A DNA stretch of 6,123 nucleotides from Bryobacteraceae bacterium. Its GTDB lineage: Bacteria; Acidobacteriota; Terriglobia; Bryobacterales; Bryobacteraceae. The stretch is taken from NCBI GenBank assembly GCA_014379815.1, contig JACMLA010000415.1, forward strand, positions 1 to 6,123, read 5' to 3'. A model generated the notes under the pieces. It was given only the letters and a program-made list of their open reading frames with translations. It ran no database searches and had not been told where the DNA came from. A program made the translations under genes and the position numbers. Positions 1 through 6,123 of this stretch are shown here, piece by piece; position 1 is the stretch's first letter; each line of letters begins with the position of its first letter.

Positions 1-953
1 CAAGGCAGCACGACTACGCTGTGGTCTATCTTGCGATCCTTAATCCGGCGCAGCACGTCCCGGGAGTACTCCGGCAGGAACGTTGTGTCGTATGTGGTGT
101 AAATGAACTTCGATTTCTTCGCGTACCGCGCGTACTGTTCGAGATAGTAGACGGGACTGATAGCCTTCCAGCATTCGCGCAGACTTTCCAGCGCGATCTC
201 GCCTTCGATGCTCTGTCTGATGTGAATTGTGGAAAGGCCCGTCCAGACGACATCGGCAAAGTAAGACGAGCAGTGGTTAAACACATTCACCCGCATCCGG
301 GGATCGTGCGCACTGGCGAGGAAGGCGTAGCACGAACCCAGACTGGTCCCGACGATTCCGAGACGATCGTAGCCCCGGGACTGCAACCAGTCAAAACAGC
401 TGCGCGCATCAATCACAGCCTGACGGGTCGCATCGATGGTACGTCCAATGTTGGAGGAAACCGAGTAATCGGCACGATGCAGTTCCGGCGGCATGCGTGC
501 GTCGTGGTACGGCAGACTCAGGCGGAGCGCGGAAATTCCCAGCTTTGCCAGAGCCCGGCACAAGCCACCGTGCTGATCGAAGCTGGAATTCCAGTGAGGC
601 AGCACCAGCACTGCCCTGCCCTTATCGTTCTTCGCCGGATGCCACTGCGCATGGACTGTGTTGTTCGATTCGTATGGAGTCGGGGCGGCGGTTGTGAATC
701 GAACCATGTCTCCGTCGAGCCGGAAGTCGCGCGGAACGTCATAGCTGAAGAACGGCTCGCTATCCTGCAGAATCGCCTGATTGATGGACTGAAAATATTC
801 CTCTTCCGAAGAGTATCCGTTGTCCTGAGGCGTGCCGGGCCATGTCTGTGACCATTCGGTACCCCACTCAAAAGGGCGGACTACACGATTGTTGGTGCGG
901 AAACAAAGACGGTTTTCCCACTCTTCGATCCAGTTCCTGTAGAGCGTTTTCAT
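1..953 (-). CDS. Alpha/beta hydrolase, ABHD18-like, C-terminus cut by window edge
   Basis: Reading the minus strand from ATG 953-951 gives 317 uninterrupted codons to the left edge, with no stop, so the gene is partial. The product is a probable soluble alpha/beta hydrolase. It shows a strand and oxyanion-like turn (AVLVLPHWNSS, about residues 114-124) and a nucleophile elbow VGTSLGS (201-207) with Ser204 as the likely nucleophile. Asp289 in IYTTYDTTF follows a later strand and is a candidate catalytic acid. The catalytic His would lie beyond the edge, soon after the last visible strand (HSVVVLP). The N-terminal region with RPFEWG (26-31) and the overall arrangement recall the ABHD18/DUF2048 family; that assignment is from memory and moderately sure. 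Substrate is unknown. There is no signal peptide. It is transcribed divergently from the MutS-like gene with 46 bp between starts, and no clear ribosome binding site precedes the ATG. The long plus-strand ORF across it is an antisense shadow. Confidence 0.85.
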   Translation of the reverse strand, partial: MKTLYRNWIEEWENRLCFRTNNRVVRPFEWGTEWSQTWPGTPQDNGYSSEEEYFQSINQAILQDSEPFFSYDVPRDFRLDGDMVRFTTAAPTPYESNNTVHAQWHPAKNDKGRAVLVLPHWNSSFDQHGGLCRALAKLGISALRLSLPYHDARMPPELHRADYSVSSNIGRTIDATRQAVIDARSCFDWLQSRGYDRLGIVGTSLGSCYAFLASAHDPRMRVNVFNHCSSYFADVVWTGLSTIHIRQSIEGEIALESLRECWKAISPVYYLEQYARYAKKSKFIYTTYDTTFLPEYSRDVLRRIKDRKIDHSVVVLP

Positions 954-971
954 CTGTTAGCGGGAACTCTA

Positions 972-979
972 AGTATACC
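972..979. promoter_or_regulatory. Candidate divergent -10 elements around a GTATAC palindrome
   Basis: The 46-bp spacer between divergent starts contains the palindrome GTATAC (973-978). On the minus strand TATACT (complement of 972-977) differs from the -10 consensus at one position and would place transcription start about 12 nt before the hydrolase ATG. On the plus strand TATACC (974-979) would give a similarly short leader for the MutS-like gene. No convincing -35 hexamer is seen for either direction. This is a pattern match only. Confidence 0.3.
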
Positions 980-999
980 GGGCGCTTACACTGAAAGCC

Positions 1000-2751
1000 G
1001 TGAACGACGAATACCGGCGAAGGCTTGCTGCACGTCAGGAAGCAGCGATTCGCCATGATGCGCAATTCCGGAATCTTGGCAATTACCGGCTGGGTGTCGT
1101 TGCCCTGGGCGGCGTGCTCGCCTGGTACTTTATCTGGACTCTGCCGCTGGCGGTGGCAGCTTTCACAGGCCTCATCATCTGGCATGAACGTGTGGCGAAG
1201 AGGGCAGCTATCGATGCCCGGGCAATCCGCCTCTATACACAGGGTCTGGCAAGGCTGGAAGGTAAGTGGCCGGGTAATGGGGAGTCAGGTTCGCGTTTCC
1301 AAAGTCCACACCACCCCTACGCGGGAGATCTCGACATCTTCGGCGATGGCTCTGTGTTTCAGCTGATCAACTGCGCGCGCACCATCACCGGAGAAGAGAC
1401 GCTGGCTCAGTGGCTGTTATCTCCCTCCAAAATGGATGAGACAGTGCTTCGTCACCAGGCCGTGCAGGAACTCTCATCCCGACTGGACTTGAGGGAGGAT
1501 CTCGCGCTGCTGGGCGACGATGTCAGGGCACAGCTGCACGCGAAGGCTCTGTTGAGCTGGGGGGCAGCGCCGCCGGAGATGGCAACCGCGATGCCCAGAT
1601 GGATAGCCGGTGGCCTCAGTGGTGGACTGCTGGTGAGCTTCCTGCTTTTTATGTTGCAGGTTACTCCCCTGTGGCCGGTGTTGCTTTTCCTCCTCGGGGA
1701 GCTGGTGTTTTTCACCCTGATGCGGCAGCCTTTAGGCCGGATTCTGGAAGCGATGGAAGTGCCAGGCCGCGATCTTGGCGTGCTGTCAGCATTGATGCGG
1801 CGACTGGAGACGGAGACATTCTCGTCTGCCTTGTTGCGTGCTCTGCTGGCGAGAATGCAGACGAAAGGCCGGCCCGCTTCCGAGCAGATTGCACTCTTGC
1901 GGAGATTGATCGAGTTTCGCGATCAGGCAAGGAATCAAATGTTTGCCATTGTCGTCGAACCGCTGCTCTGGTCGATGCATTTCGGCTTTGCGATCGAGCA
2001 ATGGCGTCAGCTGACAGGTCCACATCTGGGTGACTGGCTTGCGGCTGTGGGTGAGCTGGAGGCCCTCGCTTCGCTTGCCCAGTACGCTTCCGAGCATCCC
2101 GATGACGTGTATCCGGAGCTTCGAGAAGACGGACCGGTGTTCGAAGGAGACGGAGTCGCGCATCCTCTGCTGGGCACAGCAGGGATACAAAACGACGTGC
2201 GCCTTGACGGCACCATGCAACTACTGCTGGTCAGCGGTTCCAACATGTCAGGCAAGAGCACGTTGATGCGCGCTGTCGGTTTAAACGCAGTTCTGGCATG
2301 GGCGGGCGCTCCCGTACGGGCCCGCCGTCTGTCTATCTCCCGGCTTTCCGTGGGAGCTTCGATGCGAGTACAGGACAACCTGATGGAGGGTGCTTCGCGA
2401 TTCTATGCGGAAATCACCAGATTGCGTCAAATCGTGGATATGGCAGGAGGTCAACCGACGTTGCTGTTTCTGCTGGATGAACTGCTGAGTGGTACGAACT
2501 CACACGACCGCTTAATCGGCTCGGAAGCTGTGGTGCGAACACTCGTGGCGCGGGGTGCGATTGGGCTGGTTTCCACCCACGACCTCGCGCTCGCGCATAT
2601 TGCCGAGGAACTTGCCCCGCTGGCTGCTAACGTCCACTTCCAGGATCACATCAACAACGGCTCGATTGCATTTGATTACCGCATGCGCCCCGGTGTCGTG
2701 CAGAAGAGTAATGCAATAGAGCTGATGCGATCGGTTGGCCTTGAGATTTGA
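1000..2751 (+). CDS. Membrane-associated MutS-like ATPase
   Basis: This 583-residue protein carries the C-terminal half of the MutS fold. Residues about 105-375 correspond to the helical core (lever) region. Residues 385-583 form the ABC-type ATPase with Walker A GSNMSGKST (413-421), Walker B LLFLLDE (488-494), a SGTNSHDR D-loop (497-504) and the switch His of STHD (525-528). The N-terminal mismatch-recognition and connector domains of classical MutS are absent, so canonical mismatch repair is unlikely. Hydrophobic hairpins at about 32-62 and 202-241 (the second inserted in the core region) predict four membrane passes with the ATPase in the cytoplasm. Similar proteins are usually annotated simply as MutS family; their role is not established to my knowledge. 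Start is GTG: an in-frame TAA lies at 970-972, no ATG intervenes, and EYRRRLAAR looks like a normal N-terminus. Only a weak GAAAG precedes it. It converges on the response regulator gene with a 2-bp gap. Confidence 0.88.
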   Translation: MNDEYRRRLAARQEAAIRHDAQFRNLGNYRLGVVALGGVLAWYFIWTLPLAVAAFTGLIIWHERVAKRAAIDARAIRLYTQGLARLEGKWPGNGESGSRFQSPHHPYAGDLDIFGDGSVFQLINCARTITGEETLAQWLLSPSKMDETVLRHQAVQELSSRLDLREDLALLGDDVRAQLHAKALLSWGAAPPEMATAMPRWIAGGLSGGLLVSFLLFMLQVTPLWPVLLFLLGELVFFTLMRQPLGRILEAMEVPGRDLGVLSALMRRLETETFSSALLRALLARMQTKGRPASEQIALLRRLIEFRDQARNQMFAIVVEPLLWSMHFGFAIEQWRQLTGPHLGDWLAAVGELEALASLAQYASEHPDDVYPELREDGPVFEGDGVAHPLLGTAGIQNDVRLDGTMQLLLVSGSNMSGKSTLMRAVGLNAVLAWAGAPVRARRLSISRLSVGASMRVQDNLMEGASRFYAEITRLRQIVDMAGGQPTLLFLLDELLSGTNSHDRLIGSEAVVRTLVARGAIGLVSTHDLALAHIAEELAPLAANVHFQDHINNGSIAFDYRMRPGVVQKSNAIELMRSVGLEI

Positions 2752-2753
2752 GT

Positions 2754-3395
2754 TTAGATATAGCCTAGCTGGATGGCCCGAAGGACCGCACGCGTCCGGT
2801 CCCGAGCACCTAGTCTGGAAAGAATGCTGGAGGCGTGATTCTTGACCGAGCCCTCTGTCATGCCAAGTGCATGGGCAATCTCGCGGTTGCTGTAACCTCC
2901 GGCTATCAGTCGCAGCACTTCGATCTCTCTTGGAGTTAGCGCCTCAGGATCGGGGAGAGAGTCGAAATCCGTTCCGCGTTCCTGAACGACCCGGATAACT
3001 CTCTCGGTGATCGTGGGCTGCAGCACGCTCTTCCCAGCCGCTACCTCGCGGATCACTGCAGCGAGACGGTCCAGCGATACGTCTTTCAGCAGAAAACCTT
3101 TCGCGCCAACCTGTACAGCTTGCAGAAACAGAGGATCTTCGTCGAACGTCGTGAGCAGGACGGAGGGAATCGCCAGAGCACGCCGTTTCATCTCCCGGAT
3201 GGTTTCAATCCCACTCATACCTGGCATGCGAATATCGAGCAGAGCGACGTCAGGAAGGTGCTGTTCAATGGCCGCGAGGGCGGTACTGCCATCTTCTGCT
3301 TCAGCGACAACGTCTATGTCAGGTGTGGATCGTAGCAGTGTCACGATGCCGCGGCGAACGATATGCTGATCCTCGGCAAAGACGACGCGGATCAT
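2754..3395 (-). CDS. NarL/FixJ (LuxR-type) response regulator
   Basis: A 213-residue cytoplasmic transcription regulator of standard family length. The receiver domain (about 1-120) has the acidic pair Glu8/Asp9, phosphoacceptor Asp54 in LLDIRMPG, Thr82 and Lys104 (FLLKD). A linker leads to a LuxR/GerE helix-turn-helix at about 150-210, seen as LTPREIEVLRLIAGG followed by SNREIAHALGMTEGSVKNH. All key residues are present, so it should be phosphorylatable and bind DNA as a dimer. I chose the ATG at 3395, which begins MIRVVFAED, because the frame's earlier ATG (3434) would add 13 residues that do not fit the fold. The chosen ATG overlaps the kinase stop as ATGA, which implies translational coupling. 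The partner is the kinase just upstream. Targets are inferred to include the spacer at 4640-4765. Confidence 0.93.
   Translation of the reverse strand: MIRVVFAEDQHIVRRGIVTLLRSTPDIDVVAEAEDGSTALAAIEQHLPDVALLDIRMPGMSGIETIREMKRRALAIPSVLLTTFDEDPLFLQAVQVGAKGFLLKDVSLDRLAAVIREVAAGKSVLQPTITERVIRVVQERGTDFDSLPDPEALTPREIEVLRLIAGGYSNREIAHALGMTEGSVKNHASSILSRLGARDRTRAVLRAIQLGYI
2783..2802. repeat. 20-bp near-perfect palindrome at the convergent gene ends
   Basis: GGACCG (2783-2788) and CGGTCC (2797-2802) are exact inverted arms around a central ACGCGT palindrome; only the two single C bases flanking the centre break the symmetry. It lies inside the last codons of the response regulator gene and about 30 nt past the MutS-like stop. 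It could form a GC-rich hairpin in the plus-strand transcript, but no T-run follows, so it is not a classical intrinsic terminator. It may be a coincidence of codons. Confidence 0.35.
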
Positions 3396-4639
3396 ACCAG
3401 TTTTCCCGAGGGCAGCACCGCACAGAGTCTCCACCCCGCCCCTGTGGCGGTTGCTATCGTGAATGTTCCGCCGAGTTGCTCCGTACGCTCTTTCATACCT
3501 GTGAGTCCGTTGCCAAAACGCACCACTTGCGCACCCTCTCCATCGTCAGTTGCTTTCAGAACCACATTCTCCTGATCCACCGTGATCGTGAGCCAGAGAT
3601 TGCTTGCCTCAGAGTGTCGCCGCGCGTTGGTCAACGCCTCCTGCGCCAGCCGGAAAAGAGTATGGGCGACAAGCGGGTCGAGGTCATCAGCGGCTTCATC
3701 GATCTCTACATGCACCACAGGATTCCGGAGGTCGGTACAGATCAGTGCCAGAGCTTTTCGAATCTCTACCTTCTTCTCTTCGCGCAAGTCTGTGACTACG
3801 TTGCGCACATCGGACAGAAGAAGACGTGCGATCTGATGCGCCTCCCGGATCTGCGTTGCGCCGCCATCGGTCGCGTGCAGTGCGGCCACTTGTAAGCTGA
3901 TGCTCAACGCGGTCAGATTGTGACCAAGCGTGTCGTGTAACTCCCTCGCGATGTGAAGACGTTCGGCCAGGCGTGTACCGTCGAGCTCCATCTCTCTCAT
4001 CGCCTGGAGTTCCCGGTTCTTGGTCGCGACTTCTACGCGAGCCCGCAGTTCTGTGGAGCTGAGCCGTCCCAAGCAAAATGCCACCAGATTCCAGACTGCG
4101 ATACCGGCTGTAATCAGGACAAAGATCAGGAAAGGCGGAGCCTTGTCGAACACGCCATCGGGAGCGTAGAGGCTCGTCGAAGGCCACCTGATATAGATGG
4201 TCAGCTCCGCGAGCACGAGTAACGGCAGGTAAACAGCCGCGCTGCGCAAAGAGAGCAGAAACCCGATCTGGGCGGCTACGACAAAGAGCAACTCCGACCC
4301 TACAACAACGGCGTTGATCGCCTGCACCGCAATCGCTAACTCGCTCCAGCGGGTGGGATAGAGCAAGTTGGAAGGCCGGGTAGCCCACAGGAACACAGCG
4401 GCGAAACTGGCTGATCCCGCGATGTGCATTGCAATGGAAATCTGGTTCGATACCCTGCCCTTCAAGAGCACTTGCAGCAGTGACGGAGGCTCGGCTTCAT
4501 AGAGAATCCATACAGTACAAATGAATGCGGAGAAGACACAGGCGAGTATTCCCGCGATGCGCAGGAACTGGACCGAGCGGAAGCGGTCCGCACCAGAGTC
4601 GGGCTCTTGCAATCCGTTCTGCCTGGGGGCTGTACTCAT
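3392..4639 (-). CDS. Membrane sensor histidine kinase, HisKA_3 (NarX/LiaS-like) family
   Basis: The N-terminal part contains about five hydrophobic helices (near residues 25-46, 67-86, 99-123, 127-150 and 169-191, counted from the ATG) and no large extracytoplasmic domain, suggesting it senses something in or near the membrane. A short coiled coil (about 195-225) leads to the HisKA_3 dimerisation helix with the motif RELHDTLGHNLTAL, in which the His of ELHD (about 235) is the phosphorylation site. The HATPase domain follows, with an N-box EALTNARRH, DDGEG and GNGLTGMKER. It should phosphorylate the regulator encoded immediately downstream, whose ATG overlaps this stop by 4 bp. The start is ATG 4639 (415 residues); a TTG two codons upstream (4645) is an alternative that changes nothing in the domains. 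There is no good Shine-Dalgarno sequence. It is divergent from the exporter operon. Confidence 0.92.
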   Translation of the reverse strand: MSTAPRQNGLQEPDSGADRFRSVQFLRIAGILACVFSAFICTVWILYEAEPPSLLQVLLKGRVSNQISIAMHIAGSASFAAVFLWATRPSNLLYPTRWSELAIAVQAINAVVVGSELLFVVAAQIGFLLSLRSAAVYLPLLVLAELTIYIRWPSTSLYAPDGVFDKAPPFLIFVLITAGIAVWNLVAFCLGRLSSTELRARVEVATKNRELQAMREMELDGTRLAERLHIARELHDTLGHNLTALSISLQVAALHATDGGATQIREAHQIARLLLSDVRNVVTDLREEKKVEIRKALALICTDLRNPVVHVEIDEAADDLDPLVAHTLFRLAQEALTNARRHSEASNLWLTITVDQENVVLKATDDGEGAQVVRFGNGLTGMKERTEQLGGTFTIATATGAGWRLCAVLPSGKLV

Positions 4640-4663
4640 CAGCAAAGTTAAGAATCTGAATCG

Positions 4664-4669
4664 AAGATA
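4664..4669 (-). promoter_or_regulatory. Possible -10 element (TATCTT) for the kinase operon
   Basis: On the minus strand TATCTT lies 24 nt ahead of the kinase ATG and would give a short leader of about 18 nt. The -35 position holds a GC-rich sequence unlike TTGACA and coincides with the inverted repeat at 4675-4701, so a regulator bound there could either recruit or block polymerase. This is a weak match. Confidence 0.2.
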
Positions 4670-4674
4670 GCGCT

Positions 4675-4701
4675 TTCCGGTACACCCGCCCCCTGCCGGA
4701 A
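4675..4701. promoter_or_regulatory. Inverted repeat TTCCGG-N15-CCGGAA, candidate operator
   Basis: Perfect 6-bp arms at 4675-4680 and 4696-4701 are separated by a C-rich 15-bp spacer, with arm centres 21 bp apart, or two helical turns on one DNA face. This is the geometry expected for a dimeric regulator, and the response regulator encoded next door is the obvious candidate. No binding consensus is known to me for this protein, so the assignment rests on position and symmetry only. As RNA it could also form a modest hairpin. Confidence 0.35.
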
Positions 4702-4704
4702 GTC

Positions 4705-4733
4705 ACTTTTCTTTACTAACTTTCGACACTTTC
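4705..4733. repeat. Three short ACTTT(T)C direct repeats
   Basis: ACTTTTC at 4705-4711 and ACTTTC at 4719-4724 and 4728-4733 form a pyrimidine-rich cluster in the divergent spacer, next to the inverted repeat. They may be additional protein-binding half-sites or part of a promoter. The spacing (14 and 9 bp) is irregular, and short repeats of this kind can arise by chance. Confidence 0.3.
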
Positions 4734-4765
4734 TCCAGTGCTCTGCTTTCGGGCACGCTTGACCT

Positions 4766-5815
4766 GTGTCACGAACCATTCTTCGTCTCATTTTGCTGCA
4801 CGCAGTCGTTATTGCCGGGTCGGGTATCTGCTACTACCTCGGCCGGAAAAGCAACCATGCCCTGTCGGCCCAGGCCACTACGCCAGCCACTACGCGGGAA
4901 CGTACTCCCCAACAGATACACGCTTTAGGACGCCTTGAGCCTCAAGATGGAGTTCGCTCCATCGGTTCCCCTTCCGGTCTGGAAGGGGCGCGCCTCGACC
5001 GGATGCTGGTCAAGGAAGGCCAGTTTGTGAGAATCGGGCAAGCCCTGTTTCTTCTCGACTCGGAGCGCAGATCCCGCTCTCAGATGCGACTCGCTGAGGG
5101 AGTGGTGAAGATCCAGGAAGCCAGGCTGGCGCAGGTAGAAGCGGGTGCCAAAGCGTCAGAAATCGAAGCGCACCAGGCCACACTCCAACGGTTGCGTCAA
5201 GAGCTGATTCACGCCGAACTCCTAGTCGCGAAGTCTCGTCCGCTGGCGCAAACCGGCGACCTTGCCCGGAAGGAGAGCGACGAGCGTGAGTTACGTGTCC
5301 AGACGCTAAGGGCCGAGATAGCGCGCGCCAGCAGTGAACTGGATGCCATAGCAGAGATACGGCCAACTGATATTGCCTTCGCCACTGCTGAGGTTCATCA
5401 CTCCCGCGAGTCTGTCGGAAGGGCCCGGGTGGAACTGTCTTACTCGACCGTCAGGGCTCCCATGGACGGGGTCGTCCTGCGAATTCACAGCCGGCAGGGC
5501 GAATTAGCTGGCGGACGAGTGCTGGAGCTGGGCGACACCAGGCAGATGGTCGCGATCGCCGAGGTGTACGAGAGTGACATACGGCGCGTAAAGGTTGGCA
5601 GATCCGCATCGATCACGCTACCAGCACTGCGAGAGACGCTGCGGGGGCGGGTGGAAGAGATCGGCATTCAGATGGGCAAGCGTGACCTTGCAACTACAGA
5701 TCCGGTTGCCGATACCGAAACAAGGGTTGTCCGTGTGCGAATCGCTTTGCTTCCCGATGATTCGCAGCGTGCGGCCCAACTAACGAACATGCAGGTCGAA
5801 GTGAGGATCGATTAA
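4766..5815 (+). CDS. devB: DevB-type membrane fusion protein (HlyD family) of an ABC exporter
   Basis: This 349-residue periplasmic adaptor would link an inner-membrane ABC transporter to an outer-membrane TolC-like channel. It has one N-terminal anchor helix (about 5-25), a first lipoyl half (ALGRLEP at 53-59, then VKEGQFVRIGQ at 82-92), a long alpha-helical hairpin (about 102-222), the second lipoyl half (STVRAPMDGVVLRI at 227-240) and a beta-barrel part (GDTRQMVAIAEVYESDI). The C-terminal TDPVADTETRVVRVRI and LTNMQVEV segments are typical of DevB proteins rather than generic HlyD. Start is GTG 4766: an in-frame TGA lies at 4760-4762, and this is the only start that keeps the whole anchor. 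No Shine-Dalgarno sequence is visible. The stop overlaps the next gene's ATG by one base. At the hairpin tip the sequence RPLAQTGDLA has Ala where adaptors commonly have Ser. Cargo is unknown; cyanobacterial DevBCA exports heterocyst glycolipids. Confidence 0.87.
   Translation: MSRTILRLILLHAVVIAGSGICYYLGRKSNHALSAQATTPATTRERTPQQIHALGRLEPQDGVRSIGSPSGLEGARLDRMLVKEGQFVRIGQALFLLDSERRSRSQMRLAEGVVKIQEARLAQVEAGAKASEIEAHQATLQRLRQELIHAELLVAKSRPLAQTGDLARKESDERELRVQTLRAEIARASSELDAIAEIRPTDIAFATAEVHHSRESVGRARVELSYSTVRAPMDGVVLRIHSRQGELAGGRVLELGDTRQMVAIAEVYESDIRRVKVGRSASITLPALRETLRGRVEEIGIQMGKRDLATTDPVADTETRVVRVRIALLPDDSQRAAQLTNMQVEVRID
5803..5806 (+). promoter_or_regulatory. Ribosome binding site of the DevC-type gene
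   Basis: GAGG lies 8 nt before ATG 5815, inside the last codons of the upstream gene. It is the clearest Shine-Dalgarno sequence in the window and, with the TAATG junction, supports the chosen start and coupled translation. Confidence 0.6.
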
Positions 5816-6123
5816 TGCGATTCCTCACCCGGCGGATTCCGCTTGCGTGGTTGCAGTTAACACATCAGAAAGTCCGGCTTACGGTTGCAATCTGTGGCGT
5901 CGTGTTTGCCAGTCTGTTGATGCTGATGCAGCTGGGCTTGAAAGACTCGCTGGTGGAGAGCGCGTCGCTGGTCGAGCAGAACATGCAAGGCGACCTGTTC
6001 CTTGTGGACAAGCGATCGAAAGCCCTGATCGTGTCCCAACCTTTCTCCCAAAGGCTGCTGCAGCAGGCGCTGAGCGTACCGGGAGTGGAGTCGGTCTACC
6101 CTCTGATGGCAGGTTCGGCGACC
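5815..6123 (+). CDS. devC: DevC-type ABC exporter permease (FtsX/MacB family), N-terminal part
   Basis: The first 103 residues are present; the gene continues past the right edge. The segment RIPLAWLQLTHQKVRL (7-22) followed by one strong membrane helix (about 21-42, ending LMLMQLGLKDSL) and then QGDLFLVDKRSKALI with the FSQRLLQQAL helix matches the start of DevC proteins closely. After the helix comes the beginning of the periplasmic (MacB_PCD-like) domain. DevC works as a membrane dimer with an ATPase subunit (DevA) and couples to DevB in the periplasm, in the MacAB-type mechanism. DevA is not in view but is expected downstream, because the usual order is devB, devC, devA. The ATG overlaps the devB stop (TAATG), so the two are one operon. 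The remaining FtsX-type membrane helices are outside the window. Confidence 0.9.
   Translation, partial: MRFLTRRIPLAWLQLTHQKVRLTVAICGVVFASLLMLMQLGLKDSLVESASLVEQNMQGDLFLVDKRSKALIVSQPFSQRLLQQALSVPGVESVYPLMAGSAT

Larger units (their letters stand above)
4640..4765. other. Divergent intergenic region between kinase and exporter operons
   Basis: This is the only sizeable noncoding stretch in the window (126 bp). It must carry the promoters of both the two-component operon (minus) and the exporter operon (plus). Visible elements are an inverted repeat at 4675-4701, pyrimidine-rich ACTTT(T)C repeats at 4705-4733 and a possible minus-strand -10. I see no standard -35/-10 pair for the plus-strand operon, which fits a promoter that needs an activator or an alternative sigma factor, though that is inference. 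Confidence 0.7.

Noticed and set aside
21..851. 276-codon plus-strand ORF across the left end
   Set aside because: Its translation resembles no family and has Arg/Val-rich shadow composition. The opposite strand has a longer open frame from 953 to the edge with a clear hydrolase fold and GTSLG nucleophile motif.
1599..2033. 144-codon plus-strand ORF inside the MutS-like gene
   Set aside because: It is a frame-shifted shadow of the MutS-like coding sequence, with no family features.
3396..3434. Upstream start extending the response regulator by 13 residues
   Set aside because: The receiver domain begins at MIRVVFAED; the extension lies within the kinase's last codons, and the ATGA overlap is a typical coupled start.
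3323..3895. 190-codon plus-strand ORF opposite the two-component genes
   Set aside because: It lies antisense to convincing kinase and regulator domains, spans their junction and shows no recognisable motif.
4675..4701. Inverted repeat read as an intrinsic terminator
   Set aside because: It sits between divergent starts rather than after a gene end, has a 15-nt loop and lacks a following T-run.
4738..4938. 66-codon plus-strand ORF at the start of the exporter operon
   Set aside because: It overlaps the DevB anchor and lipoyl coding region in another frame and has no features of its own.

Overview
The window reads as a gene-dense bacterial chromosome segment of moderately high GC, with no RNA genes, mobile elements or CRISPR arrays that I can see. 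Six protein genes fill almost all of it. The set (an ABHD18-like hydrolase, a membrane-anchored MutS-like ATPase, and a DevB/DevC-type exporter beside a NarL-type two-component pair) together with weak Shine-Dalgarno signals suggests an acidobacterium (Terriglobia-like). That placement is inference from recalled gene content and was not tested by a search.

Layout. At 1-953, minus strand, lies an alpha/beta hydrolase whose C-terminus runs off the left edge. A 46-bp divergent spacer, carrying a GTATAC palindrome that could serve promoters both ways, separates it from the MutS-like gene (1000-2751, plus). That protein has the MutS core and ATPase domains but no mismatch-recognition domain, and it has two predicted membrane hairpins. 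It converges, with only 2 bp between stop codons, on a minus-strand operon of a sensor histidine kinase (4639-3392) and a NarL/LuxR response regulator (3395-2754), coupled by an ATGA overlap.

A 126-bp spacer (4640-4765) divides the two-component operon from a divergent transport operon: a DevB-type membrane fusion protein (4766-5815) and, overlapping by one base (TAATG), a DevC-type permease (5815 to the right edge). The matching ATPase (DevA) would be expected just outside the window. The spacer holds an inverted repeat (TTCCGG, 15 bp, CCGGAA) and three ACTTT(T)C repeats, which are candidate operator elements.

The likely story is that the kinase senses a membrane or envelope cue through its multi-pass N-terminal region, phosphorylates the regulator, and the regulator acts on the shared spacer to control itself and the exporter. 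The exporter would be a tripartite ABC system; its cyanobacterial relatives export glycolipids through a TolC-type outer membrane protein. The link is inferred from position and orientation. No wholly new system is evident; the most interesting parts are the kinase-exporter module with its spacer and the membrane MutS-like protein.
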